From assembly GCA_028023455.1 (NCBI GenBank), contig JAQFVV010012536.1:186001-250000 (forward strand): a stretch of 64,000 nt of DNA, read 5' to 3'. The DNA is from Epiperipatus broadwayi. Taxonomy: Eukaryota > Onychophora > Udeonychophora > Euonychophora > Peripatidae. Positions 53,013 through 64,000 of the stretch are shown piece by piece (position 1 is the stretch's first letter; each line of letters starts with the position of its first letter). The position numbers were made by a program, and so were the translations under genes. The notes below the pieces were generated by a model that saw nothing but the letters and a program-made list of their open reading frames with translations, was not told the origin of the DNA and did no database searches.

Positions 53013-53120
53013 CTTTTCTACATGTGTGTGATGAGGTGCATCAGTAATATGAGATAGCATGGATATTTGAAGATTGCTTGAAAGTCTGAGTTCAAATCCC
53101 CCATATTTACAATTAAGTTC

Positions 53121-53574
53121 CATATATAGGAATGCCTGTATTTCAAATCTTACCTCTCATTTACTAACATTTTATAACTTAATTAATACTTCTGGAAATT
53201 ATTATTATTTCTTAATATAAATTAATTAATTAATTAATATAACTAAATGTAAAGATTTTACGTATATCTAGCTATATGAAAAAAATAATAATTAAGAAAC
53301 AAATCCTTCCCTTTTAAAATCATTAACTATTTTTTTTATAAAATTTGACTAAAACTAATTAAAAATTATTGACTAATATTGATCACTATTAATTCTCATA
53401 AACAAATTTAAAATAATTTCTTATCACCATATATTATAATGTAATCATTTTATTTTTGCATGGCATACTAGTTAGCAGTCTTTATTATAATACTCAAGTA
53501 AGATAAAGAAAATTTACATTAATTAATCTTTAAATTATTACACTATACAGGCTTAAACCTACATATATATATAA
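53121..53574. other. AT-rich sequence, no feature recognised
   Basis: No feature was recognised. A TAAT tandem lies near 53219-53240. Confidence 0.4.
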
Positions 53575-53770
53575 AGTATGTGGGATTCGAACTCAGACTT
53601 TCATACGACCCTCAATTTTCCATGCCATCTCATATTGCTGACCCACCTGACCACACACATGTGGAAGTGATAAATAATTACCATTAAAGGTATTTTGTGC
53701 TAAACCAGCAATCATCAGTTGGTTCAGATTACCATTTCCACGCATGATTCAATATCAAATATCTTTAACA
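53575..53770 (-). repeat. Family A left arm, copy A9
   Basis: It starts gtgggattcgaactcagact and includes gaccacacacatgtggaagt, then a minus-strand hammerhead motif, and stops near 53750. The right arm is missing. Confidence 0.7.
53674..53733 (-). ncRNA. Hammerhead motif, design 1, copy A9, core mutated
   Basis: Minus strand: GGTAAT, CTGA, ACCAA, CTGATGA (53718-53712), stem II TGCTG/TAGCA, then AAAA for GAAA, ATACCTTTA, ATGGT. It has the same G12 to A change as A8 left, and stem III is broken. Inactive by prediction. Confidence 0.6.
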
Positions 53771-55110
<1,340 letters not shown>

Positions 55111-55317
55111 ATAACCTGCTGTTTGATCTACCTTCTTGACATTATGGAATCATAATCATGAATATAAAAAATATAATTTTTATTTTCTCACTTTTTTTTT
55201 TTTTAACCAAAAATTCTAAAATATTTAAATCTAAAACTAATAACATATTAACAAATAATTATAAACAATTTAATCTTAACTTTTCCTTTTTTGCATTGCC
55301 TTAATTAATTAATTCAT

Positions 55318-55573
55318 TTTTTATATAACAATTCTTTATTTCTAGTACAATGTTTACATATCACCCATCTAACAACAGTTTCGATTGCCCCTGCAATCCT
55401 CGTCAAATCTTTTTAATTTTATTTATGCCCCATCATCCTGGAAAAGAAAATGGATGATGGGGAGTAAAGAAAATTAAAAAGTTCTGAAGAAGATTGCAGG
55501 GGCAATCGAAACTGTTGTTAGATGGGTGATATGTAAGCATGGTACTAGAAATAAAGAATTGTTATATAAAAAT
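55318..55573. repeat. Near-perfect palindrome of about 255 bp
   Basis: Left arm: tttatataacaattctttat, atttctagtacaatgtttac, cacccatctaacaacagttt, gattgcccctgcaatc, gccccatcatcc. Right arm: the reverse complements in the opposite order, gatgatgggg to ataaagaattgttatataaa. The loop is about 12 bases (tggaaaagaaaat). Arms differ at only a few positions, so the element is young or gene-converted. No ORF is present and it is unrelated to families A-F by eye. Confidence 0.85.
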
Positions 55574-55749
55574 GGAATAATTATGAACAACTAATATTTT
55601 CTTAAAGATTATAGTTCATATATTACAATAATAAAACAAAAAGTTTTCTTCAATTCTTTGAACTGAATAAAATATTTTCTAAGGTGAAGCACTGTTGTTA
55701 TTGATGACCAGTTGCTTAAACTGAATTCAAATCCTTGTTTCTATGTCAC

Positions 55750-56145
55750 CTTCAAGTAGTAAGTTACAAATGGTGCAAGAAGCTCAATATTAAGAGAATT
55801 ATCAGGCTGAGCACTTTTGGGAACTTTAGTTCCTATATTCATAGCCTATTTTGGAGGTGTTGCCTTGAGTTGTGATTTTTAAAGACAGTAGTAATATATG
55901 CAACTTTATTCAATGCAATAAACTGGAAGGAATTGTGTTTTTCCATCTCTAGAAAGGGGACTATATGAAGATATTGAATAAATTTGCATAAATTACTACT
56001 CAGTCTTTAAAAATCACAACTCAAGCAAACACCCCCAAAATAGGCTATGCATATGGGAACTAAAGGTTCCCCAAAGGGCTCAACCTTATAATTCTCTTAA
56101 TACTGAGCTTCACTTGTTTGTGTAATGTGCAATTTGTAACTTAAA
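55750..56145. repeat. Fold-back element of about 395 bp
   Basis: Left: aagttacaaatggtgcaaga, ttaagagaattatcaggctg, atagcctattttggaggtgt, tgagttgtgatttttaaaga. Right: tctttaaaaatcacaactca, acacccccaaaataggctat, aaccttataattctcttaat, atgtgcaatttgtaacttaa. The unpaired centre (55905-55980) has no ORF. Confidence 0.8.
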
Positions 56146-57599
56146 CTGAAAGATTTTTTTTCTCTTCTACACTTTTCTCCATTCTTTGCAGCATAAATGA
56201 AAAACTTTAAGAAAATCCAAATAAATGTTCAATATCAATAGCAATAAAAAAGTTCTTGTAAGAAAAGTTCATACTTCTTATATCATTGATAAAAATGTTC
56301 ATTTACATTTAATGAATGTGAAATTTATTATTTAATAAAGACATTTTTCAGCTTTAAAATATTTACTGTAGAATTAAAATGTTTTAGAGAGTTTTCCCCC
56401 AAATCATTCTCATTTAGCATTGATAATTCCCGTAATACTTACTAGTAACATTATAAAGTTGTAAATTCTCCTTTTCAATAATCCATAGTTAACATGTAAA
56501 TACAATTACTAGTTATTATTTAGACAAAATGACAGTTAGTAGATACACTTAATAAAATTAGTCAGCACATATTTTTTCTTTTAAAGTTATTATCATTCTG
56601 CTAAAGTCACTAATACATTTATATCAGGAAATGTTAATAGTTTCACTAAATAAAAGGCATTATCTTTATCACTGCTAATTATTAAACTTAATAGAAAATG
56701 TTCTCTATCATCATGCATATGAAAATTAATAACAATAAATGGCTTATGTATCCTTCACATTGTACTGTAAGCAAAATGGTTTGATAGTCTACAAGATTTT
56801 TTTTATCCAAATACATTTTATCTTCTTAAATATTTTATTTCCTTCCATTACCATAAGTTTTTAGTCAGCTTCTGTAGTATACTAATGAGGATAGCTTGTC
56901 TTTCTATTCCATAGTTAAATTAGTGCATAAACTTTTTATGACACTTTCCATATTTTTACAAGTTATTGCCACTACTTTTTAAAGTCAAAATAATAAAATT
57001 ATAATAAATTTAGACTTAACATTTAAAAACAAAAGGAATACCATTCTATTTTTCTGAAATTTCTTCCTTTTTCTACTCCCTTTCATCTACTCAACCTATA
57101 TTTATAAGAAAAAATTCTTAATATCTGATTGATTAATTACAACAAGACACTTAACAAAATTTAAATATGAATTATTTCTGACTAGACTTTTAAAATAATT
57201 TTATAACTGATATTATTAAATAATATATTCCTGATTTTACTAATATAAAATTTAAATGTATCTTTTAATAATAAACACTTTATTCAAACTTAAATTTTGA
57301 TACATAAAATTTATAATTTATGTTACTATTATAACTATTAATTTTAAAATCTTTTTATAAAATTGATATAATTAAATAAGATATAACATTTGATTTAAAC
57401 AGGTAATAAATTTGCTTTAAGAACAAGGAAGTAAAATGTGATTTATTATTACATTAACATGTGTGTGCACACCTATCAACACACACTTCATTTTTATTTT
57501 TTTATCATTATTAATTAAATAATTTAAGACAATAAATAAATAACAATTTTTAAATTGACTATTGATAATAATAAAATTATTAACTTTTAATTCTTCAAC
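56146..57599. other. AT-rich sequence, no feature recognised
   Basis: No coding or RNA feature was recognised. Confidence 0.4.
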
Positions 57600-57860
57600 C
57601 GCTTCTTATGAGGCATCTCGTCGACATCTGACATCACTCTAATTCTGCTAGTTTTAATGGTAGAATATTCGTTTGACAGTTATTGATTAAGTTTTTAAAA
57701 GTTCTGTAAGATGGTGCCCTCTTCCGAATTATTTTACAAGTAAAAAATCAAAAAAAACCGCATTTAAAACTAAACAAAGAAGAACCTTGTCGGTGATTGG
57801 CTGTCAGCTGGCTCTCAGCCGAAAAAGACATTGTGATTGGCTGGAAAGAACAAAAAACTG
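57600..57860. promoter_or_regulatory. Candidate promoter-like patch with two inverted CCAAT boxes
   Basis: The composition is less AT-biased than its surroundings. Two copies of gtgattggctg (CCAAT on the minus strand) lie at 57791-57801 and 57832-57842, 41 bp apart, around tcagctggctctcagccg. An aagatggtgccctcttcc segment lies just upstream near 57710. Paired CCAAT boxes are typical of RNA polymerase II promoters, including LTR promoters. No ORF begins nearby, so this could belong to a retroelement or an unseen gene. Confidence 0.35.
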
Positions 57861-58639
57861 CCTGATCAAAGAAAATAAAGAAAAACGCTGAGATTTTCAT
57901 TTCGAATGTAATTTAAAGTATTAAAAAAATATAAAATGAGAAATTAAAATAGTTTTTTAAAAAATATACTAAAAAAACAAAATTATTTTCGAAAAATATT
58001 GAAGATTTTAGTAAAAATATTTAAGATTTAGCAAAAAGAAATCTTTACTTTTCCAGAACGTAAAATTGAAAAAAAGCATTTGTGTCAGCACTTTTTTGTT
58101 TAGACATTCGCTTTATATTTGCCGAAATTGAATATATTTTATAATAAATAAATAGCAATTTATTTTTGAAAGAACTGTTGTTCTCTTTCATAACCTGAAA
58201 AATTAGTAATATACTTTTTATAAACGTATCTGAGTTGAATTTAATATTATAGGCGAATATGTTTTAACAATAGGCTTTGTCTTCAGTTTGTGAGTTGGCC
58301 AATTAAAAGATTTGATTTTTACCTCATACAACCAATAATATAATTAGTGGTTAAAGGGTTAATAATTATAACTACTGATTTAAAACTATTTTATGTGATT
58401 TTAATCATTATTTAACTTTATTTTAAAATAAATAACACTTTATATTCCAAATTTATGATTTAAATAAATTATATTAATTTAAAAAATATTAACTTCAGTT
58501 TAATATTACAGAAACAATATTTTTTTTAAAAATATAAATTAAAGAAAAGGTTTTTATTAAACATTATATAAAATTTAAAATTTCTATTAAAATTGACTTT
58601 TATTTACAACAATATAATGATGTTTCAAAATACAAAGGC

Positions 58640-58643
<4 letters not shown>
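57861..58643. other. AT-rich sequence, no feature recognised
   Basis: No feature was recognised. Confidence 0.4.

Positions 58644-58670
<27 letters not shown>
58644..58670. repeat. TA microsatellite at LTR boundary
   Basis: The TA run ends exactly where the LTR terminus TGTACC begins. A second TA run begins at 60355, at the other terminus. Confidence 0.85.
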
Positions 58671-58673
<3 letters not shown>

Positions 58674-60354
58674 ACCGGGTTTGTTAAAAGCTGTTTACAT
58701 ATCAACCTCTTAGGCAGAGAAGAACATACTCAGAGAGTATGTATGTCCAAACAATAGCTATAATATATATACCTAGCCTTACATTTCCAGGACATAACTT
58801 CTTCTCGACTATTGAATTCAACACCTCATTCAAAGCACTTTTTTATTTTGTAGAAACATGGGCACCAGTTATTTACCCAGAGGATAAATAACATGCTTTA
58901 AACAATGGCCACTAATTCAACACCCAAGATACACCCATGACTAGTTCAGATACTTGTAATCAATAATAAAGTATAGTTTCAATTAGTGGTGAAAAGAATT
59001 GACCAACAAAATAAAGCTTTAAGTTTAAAAGACAATTTATTTTAATTAACATTTAATCTACTAATTTAAATACTTTTATAAATCTTATTTAAATGAACAA
59101 GGGCTTATCATCATTTGAAGGCTCACACATATATAATAGCAGTATAATATAACAAAGGATTAAATAATATTTGACATTTAAAATACAATGAAATCAATAT
59201 ATACTAATGCATGATGTCACACAACATTTTAAACACACACATTAATAGTTCATCTATGTATGCTATAGAGTTAATATATTTGACTCTTGGAGGCTTTATG
59301 AATGTGATGGCTACTTTAGAAATGAGTATAAGAAAATGTCATTACCTAGGATTTTAGAACGTGATACTTCTTGCTGTTTACTGCTCCTGATGAAATATTT
59401 CTAACTGGTTAGATTTGAAGTTTCTCGAGGAGGTTTAGTGCTTATTCATTGGTATTATTCTTGGAGACAGTTAAATTTTGATGGAGGATTTCCTGTTGTT
59501 ATGCAAGTATTATTTTCACTAGCAGGTTTTGCTGTTTCACAGGGCTCAGGTTAGAGACAGTTGTATGTTTCCGGTGTTTTTAACACTGCATTCTTGGTTC
59601 TGGATACATTGATTGATTGACTGATTAAAGAATTCAGCTCAACTGTTTTCTCAACTGTTCGCTCTGCACTGTTTTCAAACTGAACTGTCCAATAAAATTG
59701 ACTATTTATATATAAGACATGTCATTTTGATATCCTCCAGCTATATCCGTTGTCGAAGTTCTTTTCCTTGTATTCTTTTGAGATAATCTCTTAATTCTGT
59801 TGTTGGAGATATTAATTAACAGCCATCACAAATGTGTTATTTTTACATTTTTAATTAATAGCCATCGCTGTGTTTTTAAATATAATTTTCCTTTATTTCA
59901 TTTTAACACACATGTATTTATGCAATGTTTATAATCGCACATATATATTTTATTAACAAGCATTCATCATTTATGTACATGTATATTTTAATCTAAACTC
60001 AACACTAGTTTTAAGATTACCTTTTTTCTTTAACTTAAATAAAAAGAGATTTATATTTTTAAACTTTAAGTTATATTTCAACTAATAATAATAAACTCTT
60101 TACTTCTTTTTATAAAACTGTTAGTTTGACTTTTCTAAAGCAAACCCCCTCCCCTCTTTTAATTAATTAATTGTAACTTTATTTCAAAAACTAATAATAA
60201 AAAAACTCTTTGACTTTTAAATTTATGTTTTCGACAACAAACAGCAATAAATAAACTCTTAAAGTTTTACATACTATTTTTTTTTTTTTACGAATAATTT
60301 TTTATTTCTATAATTTTAGACAAAATTATTACATGCCAACACAATGTTGGTACA
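58671..60354 (-). mobile_element. Solo LTR-like element, family 2, copy b
   Basis: Termini TGTACC (58671) and GGTACA (60354) are inverted and both abut TA repeats, as expected after insertion into a TA target. On the minus strand a TATA-like tatatataa (about 59712) is followed by ttggacagttcagtttgaaa and cagtgcagagcgaacagttg, a promoter-like, less AT-biased stretch. TATA to 3' end is about 1040 bp, against 1030 bp in the copy at 11184-12769. Both 3' ends read CCCGGT(A/T)CA. No internal genes flank it. The minus-strand ORF 60316-60561 overlaps the 5' end and has no recognised domain. Confidence 0.65.
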
Positions 60355-61259
60355 ATATATATATATATTGTAATGGTCACTCAATCTATCTTTGATCACA
60401 GAGGGTGCCATTAGATCACTACATATCTGGAAAATTTGTTTACTGTGATCAAAAGTGGATGGTGATGATGGTTTGTGCTGACTAGACACAGGGAGAAACA
60501 AGAGTTTGTGAATATTATTCAGACAATTGAGAAATAAAAGCACTAAGACAAATGTCAGCAAAATAATTTAAAATTAATTTGAAAATTTTATTAAGGGTAA
60601 TATAAAATTTTAAAATAGAGCTTTACACACAATAAATATGTTATATTAGACATGTACAAGAAAGAATAAAATGTAAAAATACTCTGGCAGACAGACTAAT
60701 TTTTTAATAGTGAATTAGAAAAGGAGGGAATGATTTTCTTTCAGCTGACAATTCATCTGCAACTCTGGGTTCCTTATTTAAAAGTTCTAAAATGAAAAGT
60801 AAGGAAAATTTTTTGCATGAATCAATGAAAGCAGCACAGACAAGTGCTTACTAGCTTATTGACTAATGATGTCATAATGTCTGCAGAACTACTGCATGGA
60901 AAAATCAGATCTCTACCATTGATTACAATGCAAGAACACAAAAATGATAAATGAATACGATGGAGTATGAATTATAAAATGAGAGAAAACTTAAATCTCA
61001 AATTTAACAAAATAGTAAATTTGAAAATACTCCAGTGTAAATGACTTAAAATTAATAAAATATTAAATCTGATTTAAGGAAAACAGACATATAATATGGG
61101 TGAATCACCAAACAAACAATCATTTTTATCTAAATTTATGGCCACAAAATATCTTTTTTTATTATTGCATGCTTGTTTACACCTGTAAGTCACTTTCTCT
61201 CTGATTTTCTTCATATATATATATATAAGACATATTTTGCAGGTTCATTCATGTACCAG
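60355..61259. other. AT-rich sequence with a less biased patch at 60380-60540
   Basis: The patch (cactcaatctatctttgatc, ggatggtgatgatggtttgt) shows no recognised domain in either strand. The rest has no feature. Confidence 0.35.
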
Positions 61260-61500
61260 GATCATATCCTGATGTGATAATCTCTACCAGTGCAAAATTA
61301 GAGAAGCCATTGAGATACTTAAAAGGCCAGATTGCATCAATAAGCGAGATGATACATGCAAACTTCCTCCTATTTGGAAAGATTTTTTTAAAAAACATTC
61401 TTAAATTTAACATTTTTGCTATTGGTGGAACTTTAACATTTATTCAAATCAGTGATTGTAGCACCTCTACAACCATGTTTCTACCTTTTATCACCCAGTG
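61260..61500 (+). repeat. Family E half-element, copy E3
   Basis: It matches the right arm of E1: gagaagccattgagatactt, aaaaggccagattgcatcaa, gatgatacatgcaaact, and gtgattgtagcacctctaca near the end. The palindromic partner is missing. The overlapping plus-strand ORFs (61274-61546, 61498-61716) are not conserved in E1 and are not regarded as genes. Confidence 0.65.
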
Positions 61501-61859
61501 GATGACTTGTGTGATCAAATTGAAATGTTGGTACATCAATATTTAAATTTTTTAACACAGATGAACTCGCAAAATATGTCTTTTATATATGCAACCCGTG
61601 AAAATCTTTGTATCAACATATATATAAAGACATTTATTTTTATATCAAAAGTAAAATTTAAATTAAACTTTGGAATATTGAAGAAATATAAAATATTATA
61701 TTCAAGTGTAATTTAGTCTTTATCATAAAAAATATTCTTTTTTTACAAAAAATTTTTAACTCTCAGATGTCTGATAGTTTCTGATTGTGACATAAATGGA
61801 TGTTTAGCATTGTATTTTATATTTATGATAAAAAAGTCTCTAATTCTTAGAGTCTGTAA

Positions 61860-62205
61860 ACTTGTTTAGCCTTGAGCATTATTACACTTATTATTTAAGT
61901 AATAATTTGGGTGGAATTTGAAAATTATAATTGCAATTTGTAATGTTATTATTGACTATTTATTATTCTGCATTCAGAACAGGTTATATTTACATGTTTA
62001 AGAGGTTTTTAAACTTCTTTGTATCAATAATTTCATTCTCTGTGATCTAGTTGCAATATTTTGTGTCTATATAAATATATGGATCATAAATAAATGTGGG
62101 ATTTCACCTTTATTGTTAAAAGGAGGTTGCCTTGACAACAATTTGAGATTGTTGATTGTTATCTATATTAAGACTGTCTAAGTGTTGATTGGTTTGTAAT
62201 ATATA
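61860..62205 (+). repeat. Family F repeat, copy F5
   Basis: It shares with F3 the order agccttgagcattattacac, tctgcattcagaacaggtta, gatcataaataaatgtggga, ggaggttgccttgacaacaa and attgttgattgttat. The end is cut by the TA run in front of the LTR at 62215. Confidence 0.7.
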
Positions 62206-62214
62206 TATATATAT

Positions 62215-64000
62215 TGTAACGGAATATAATATGCCATCACATTATTTTAAAATTAAAATAAAAAGGATCATAAATAAAAATCCATTTATTAAAAAAAAAA
62301 AACTTAACTTAAAAACTGAAATTTAAAAACTGTTTAACGTATGTATAGATCGCATGATGGACAACTTTAAAAACTATTTTAAAAAATAAAAATATTTGAA
62401 AGTAATTTTTTTTGTAAAAAAATTAAGATATAAAGATTTGATATTTTTGAAAATAGAAATAATGTAAATTTCTATAATCTTAGAAAATGGAAATGATTGT
62501 CTTATTAATTAAATGATTGTTCAAAAGTAAACTAACCCTTGAGGCACTTAAAATAGATTAAATGGTAAGAGAATACAAAGAAATTAAATGACCAATGCAA
62601 GCATGAAAATGACAGCACAGACCATAACTGAAACACGAAAGGATTAGTGACATCTTGCCAGTTGAATCCAAAGATTGGATGATAAGAGACTGATAAAATT
62701 ATAAAAGCCAAATGATTATTATAATTCTGATCGGAGAGCTGACTATGAATATGTCATTATAACTAGCTATATTGCAGATTTTCATGATGTGGAAGTCTGC
62801 AATAAATTTAATTTTCCAGACAACCAGCTGAGGCCTATTGATGACAGTTCCTGACCCAAATGCATGGCAAGTAGCAGTTTCATTTCGAAGAAGGACAAAA
62901 TCTATGAAAGTGATCATGAAGATGGACTTCTAAATCTGCTAAATCCGTAAAGTATGAACTCTTGTGTCTATCTAATAAGAACTTTTCTAAAATTGCAATT
63001 AATTAATAGCTGAAAATAAGAACTCTTATCTGACTTAGAAATGCAAATTCAATTGTTAATATTTTTTTATGCAGATGTTTAAGCAATCATTTCCATTTCA
63101 TTTTTTTGTGTGTGTGTATTATGTTTTAACTAAAATGTATTAAATTTAAAGTTGGGTGTAGATAACTGCATGGATAAAGATCAATAACTATGTTTAAATT
63201 CGTTTATGTTTAATTTAAGGGATTTTAATTTCAGGCTATTTGTTTCATAGTTGCGTCAGTGCTGGTGGAGAGATATAGATGTTTATATTAATGTAATGTG
63301 AAGTGTGTTTAGCATACAGGTCAATGTGCCTAACTGAATGCATGACCCCAAATAGGCAGTCATATCATTAAAATGGTCACAGATATATTTCCTGCACACC
63401 ATTGACCCTTTCTAGCTCTATGGACAGGGATTTATAAGATGGCAGAAAGACCGCTCTCCCCCATATGTAGCACTCTTTAAAAAAATTATATACATGATTC
63501 CTTAGTCAGGCAGATGCACTTTCCTGCTCTGGACACAGATCATTCCTTCAAATATTATCATGCTGTCAGATGCACATTCCTGTCGGCATGGTTTTATGCT
63601 AGCATCTTCATATTACATTGGTTTCAAATATATATCTGGAAGCTGACATTGGGTTGGCTACGAACTTTTAGTCTGAGATTGAATGAATGTTTTGATAAGC
63701 TTTTAAGTAGAAAAAAAAATATATGTAGACTATCTATGCTCGACATGCTAAAGTAAAATATAATTTAAATATCCATCTGTGCGGTCTATTTAAATAGTTA
63801 TTTGAATTTAAATTTAAAAAAAATTATTAATGTTAAAATCTAAAAATAAATTTATTCCTCAATTTTAAATGTGCGTTAATAAAATCTATTTGTGTGTTAA
63901 TTACTGGCAGTGCCTTCTTTTATTTTATTGTTTTAAATATTAATATATTTTGAGAATATAAATCTATTAAAACTTATAAAAATATATAAATCTCTGCTAC
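62215..64000 (+). mobile_element. LTR-like element, family 1, copy b, running off the window
   Basis: It starts TGTAACGGAA directly after a TA run, has a TATA box (ttataaaagcc, 62699-62709) and ends with ttactggcagtgccttcttt and tctctgctac at the window edge. Spacing start-to-TATA (about 485 bp) and TATA-to-end (about 1300 bp) match copy a at 25400. An internal domain, if any, would lie beyond the window. ORFs at 62699-62917 (minus) and 63514-63756 (plus) have no recognised domain. Confidence 0.6.
62699..62709 (+). promoter_or_regulatory. Candidate TATA box in LTR family 1, copy b
   Basis: The string ttataaaagcc lies at the same offset from the LTR start as the TATA box of copy a. It is followed by a less AT-biased leader (tctgatcggagagctgacta). 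Confidence 0.5.

Larger units (their letters stand above)
52757..53120. repeat. Family A palindromic element, copy A8
   Basis: It begins gggatttgaactcagatttt and ends gagttcaaatcccc (53089). Both arms keep a recognisable hammerhead, minus strand at left and plus strand at right, but both cores are mutated. The distance between the two ribozymes is only about 45 bp because the central spacer has been lost. The plus-strand ORF 52765-52947 is not a gene. Confidence 0.8.

Noticed and set aside
60316-60561. Secreted-protein-like ORF with a hydrophobic start
   Set aside because: It spans the LTR terminus and a TA microsatellite, and the hydrophobic start is explained by AT-rich codons.

Overview
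This window is strongly AT-rich, repeat-saturated eukaryotic DNA with no intact protein gene. The remnants present (hAT transposase, APE-type LINE reverse transcriptase, Penelope-like reverse transcriptase/endonuclease, tRNA-derived SINEs, solo LTRs, long fold-back elements) point to a metazoan, most likely an invertebrate. I cannot name the species or phylum. Nearly every open reading frame is a chance ORF or a microsatellite translation; those of interest are transposon fossils.

The most notable content is a set of hammerhead ribozyme (HHR) motifs carried by dispersed, mostly palindromic repeats. Two unrelated-looking HHR designs are visible. Design 1 (repeat families A, B and C here) has the core CTGATGA, a 5-6 bp stem II with a 3-nt loop, GAAA, a 3-bp stem III with a 2-nt loop, an ATA or ATC cleavage triplet, and a stem I with an internal loop. 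Design 2 (family D) has a 2-bp stem III, a GTC triplet in its best copies and a two-part stem I (CCTCA with TGGGG, ATCCAA with TTGGAT). About ten copies keep the core and about a dozen are mutated or deleted. In palindromic copies the ribozymes lie on both arms and point outward. Two remnants resembling Penelope-like elements, a group known to carry hammerheads, lie in the same window.

Layout. 0-3.2 kb: family D and P palindromes, a tRNA-derived SINE, family A. 3.2-8.2 kb: first copy of a 5-kb noncoding repeat (L). 8.2-13.3 kb: SINEs, broken LINE copies, a minus-strand solo LTR. 13.3-25.4 kb: families B, A, D, C and F, an hAT fossil, a Penelope-like fossil, a LINE tail. 25.4-27.2 kb: LTR. 27.2-31 kb: families A, E, F and TA microsatellites. 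31.0-36.1 kb: second copy of L. 36-46 kb: degenerate ATTGTAAC array, family A pair, an interrupted LINE, family D, a P palindrome with a nested SINE, a SINE with perfect 15-bp target duplications, Penelope-like C-terminus. 46-54 kb: families D, B, F, LINE fragments, a giant poly-T tract, two family A copies. 54.6-56.1 kb: long CT microsatellite and two palindromes. 57.6-57.9 kb: a less AT-rich patch with two CCAAT boxes. 58.7-64 kb: minus-strand solo LTR, families E and F, and a plus-strand LTR running off the window end.

No genes work together here in the usual sense. The likely functional links are between mobile elements: nonautonomous ribozyme repeats with possible Penelope-like helpers, and SINEs with LINE helpers. 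Alignments were made by eye, so repeat boundaries are approximate, usually within 10-30 bases.
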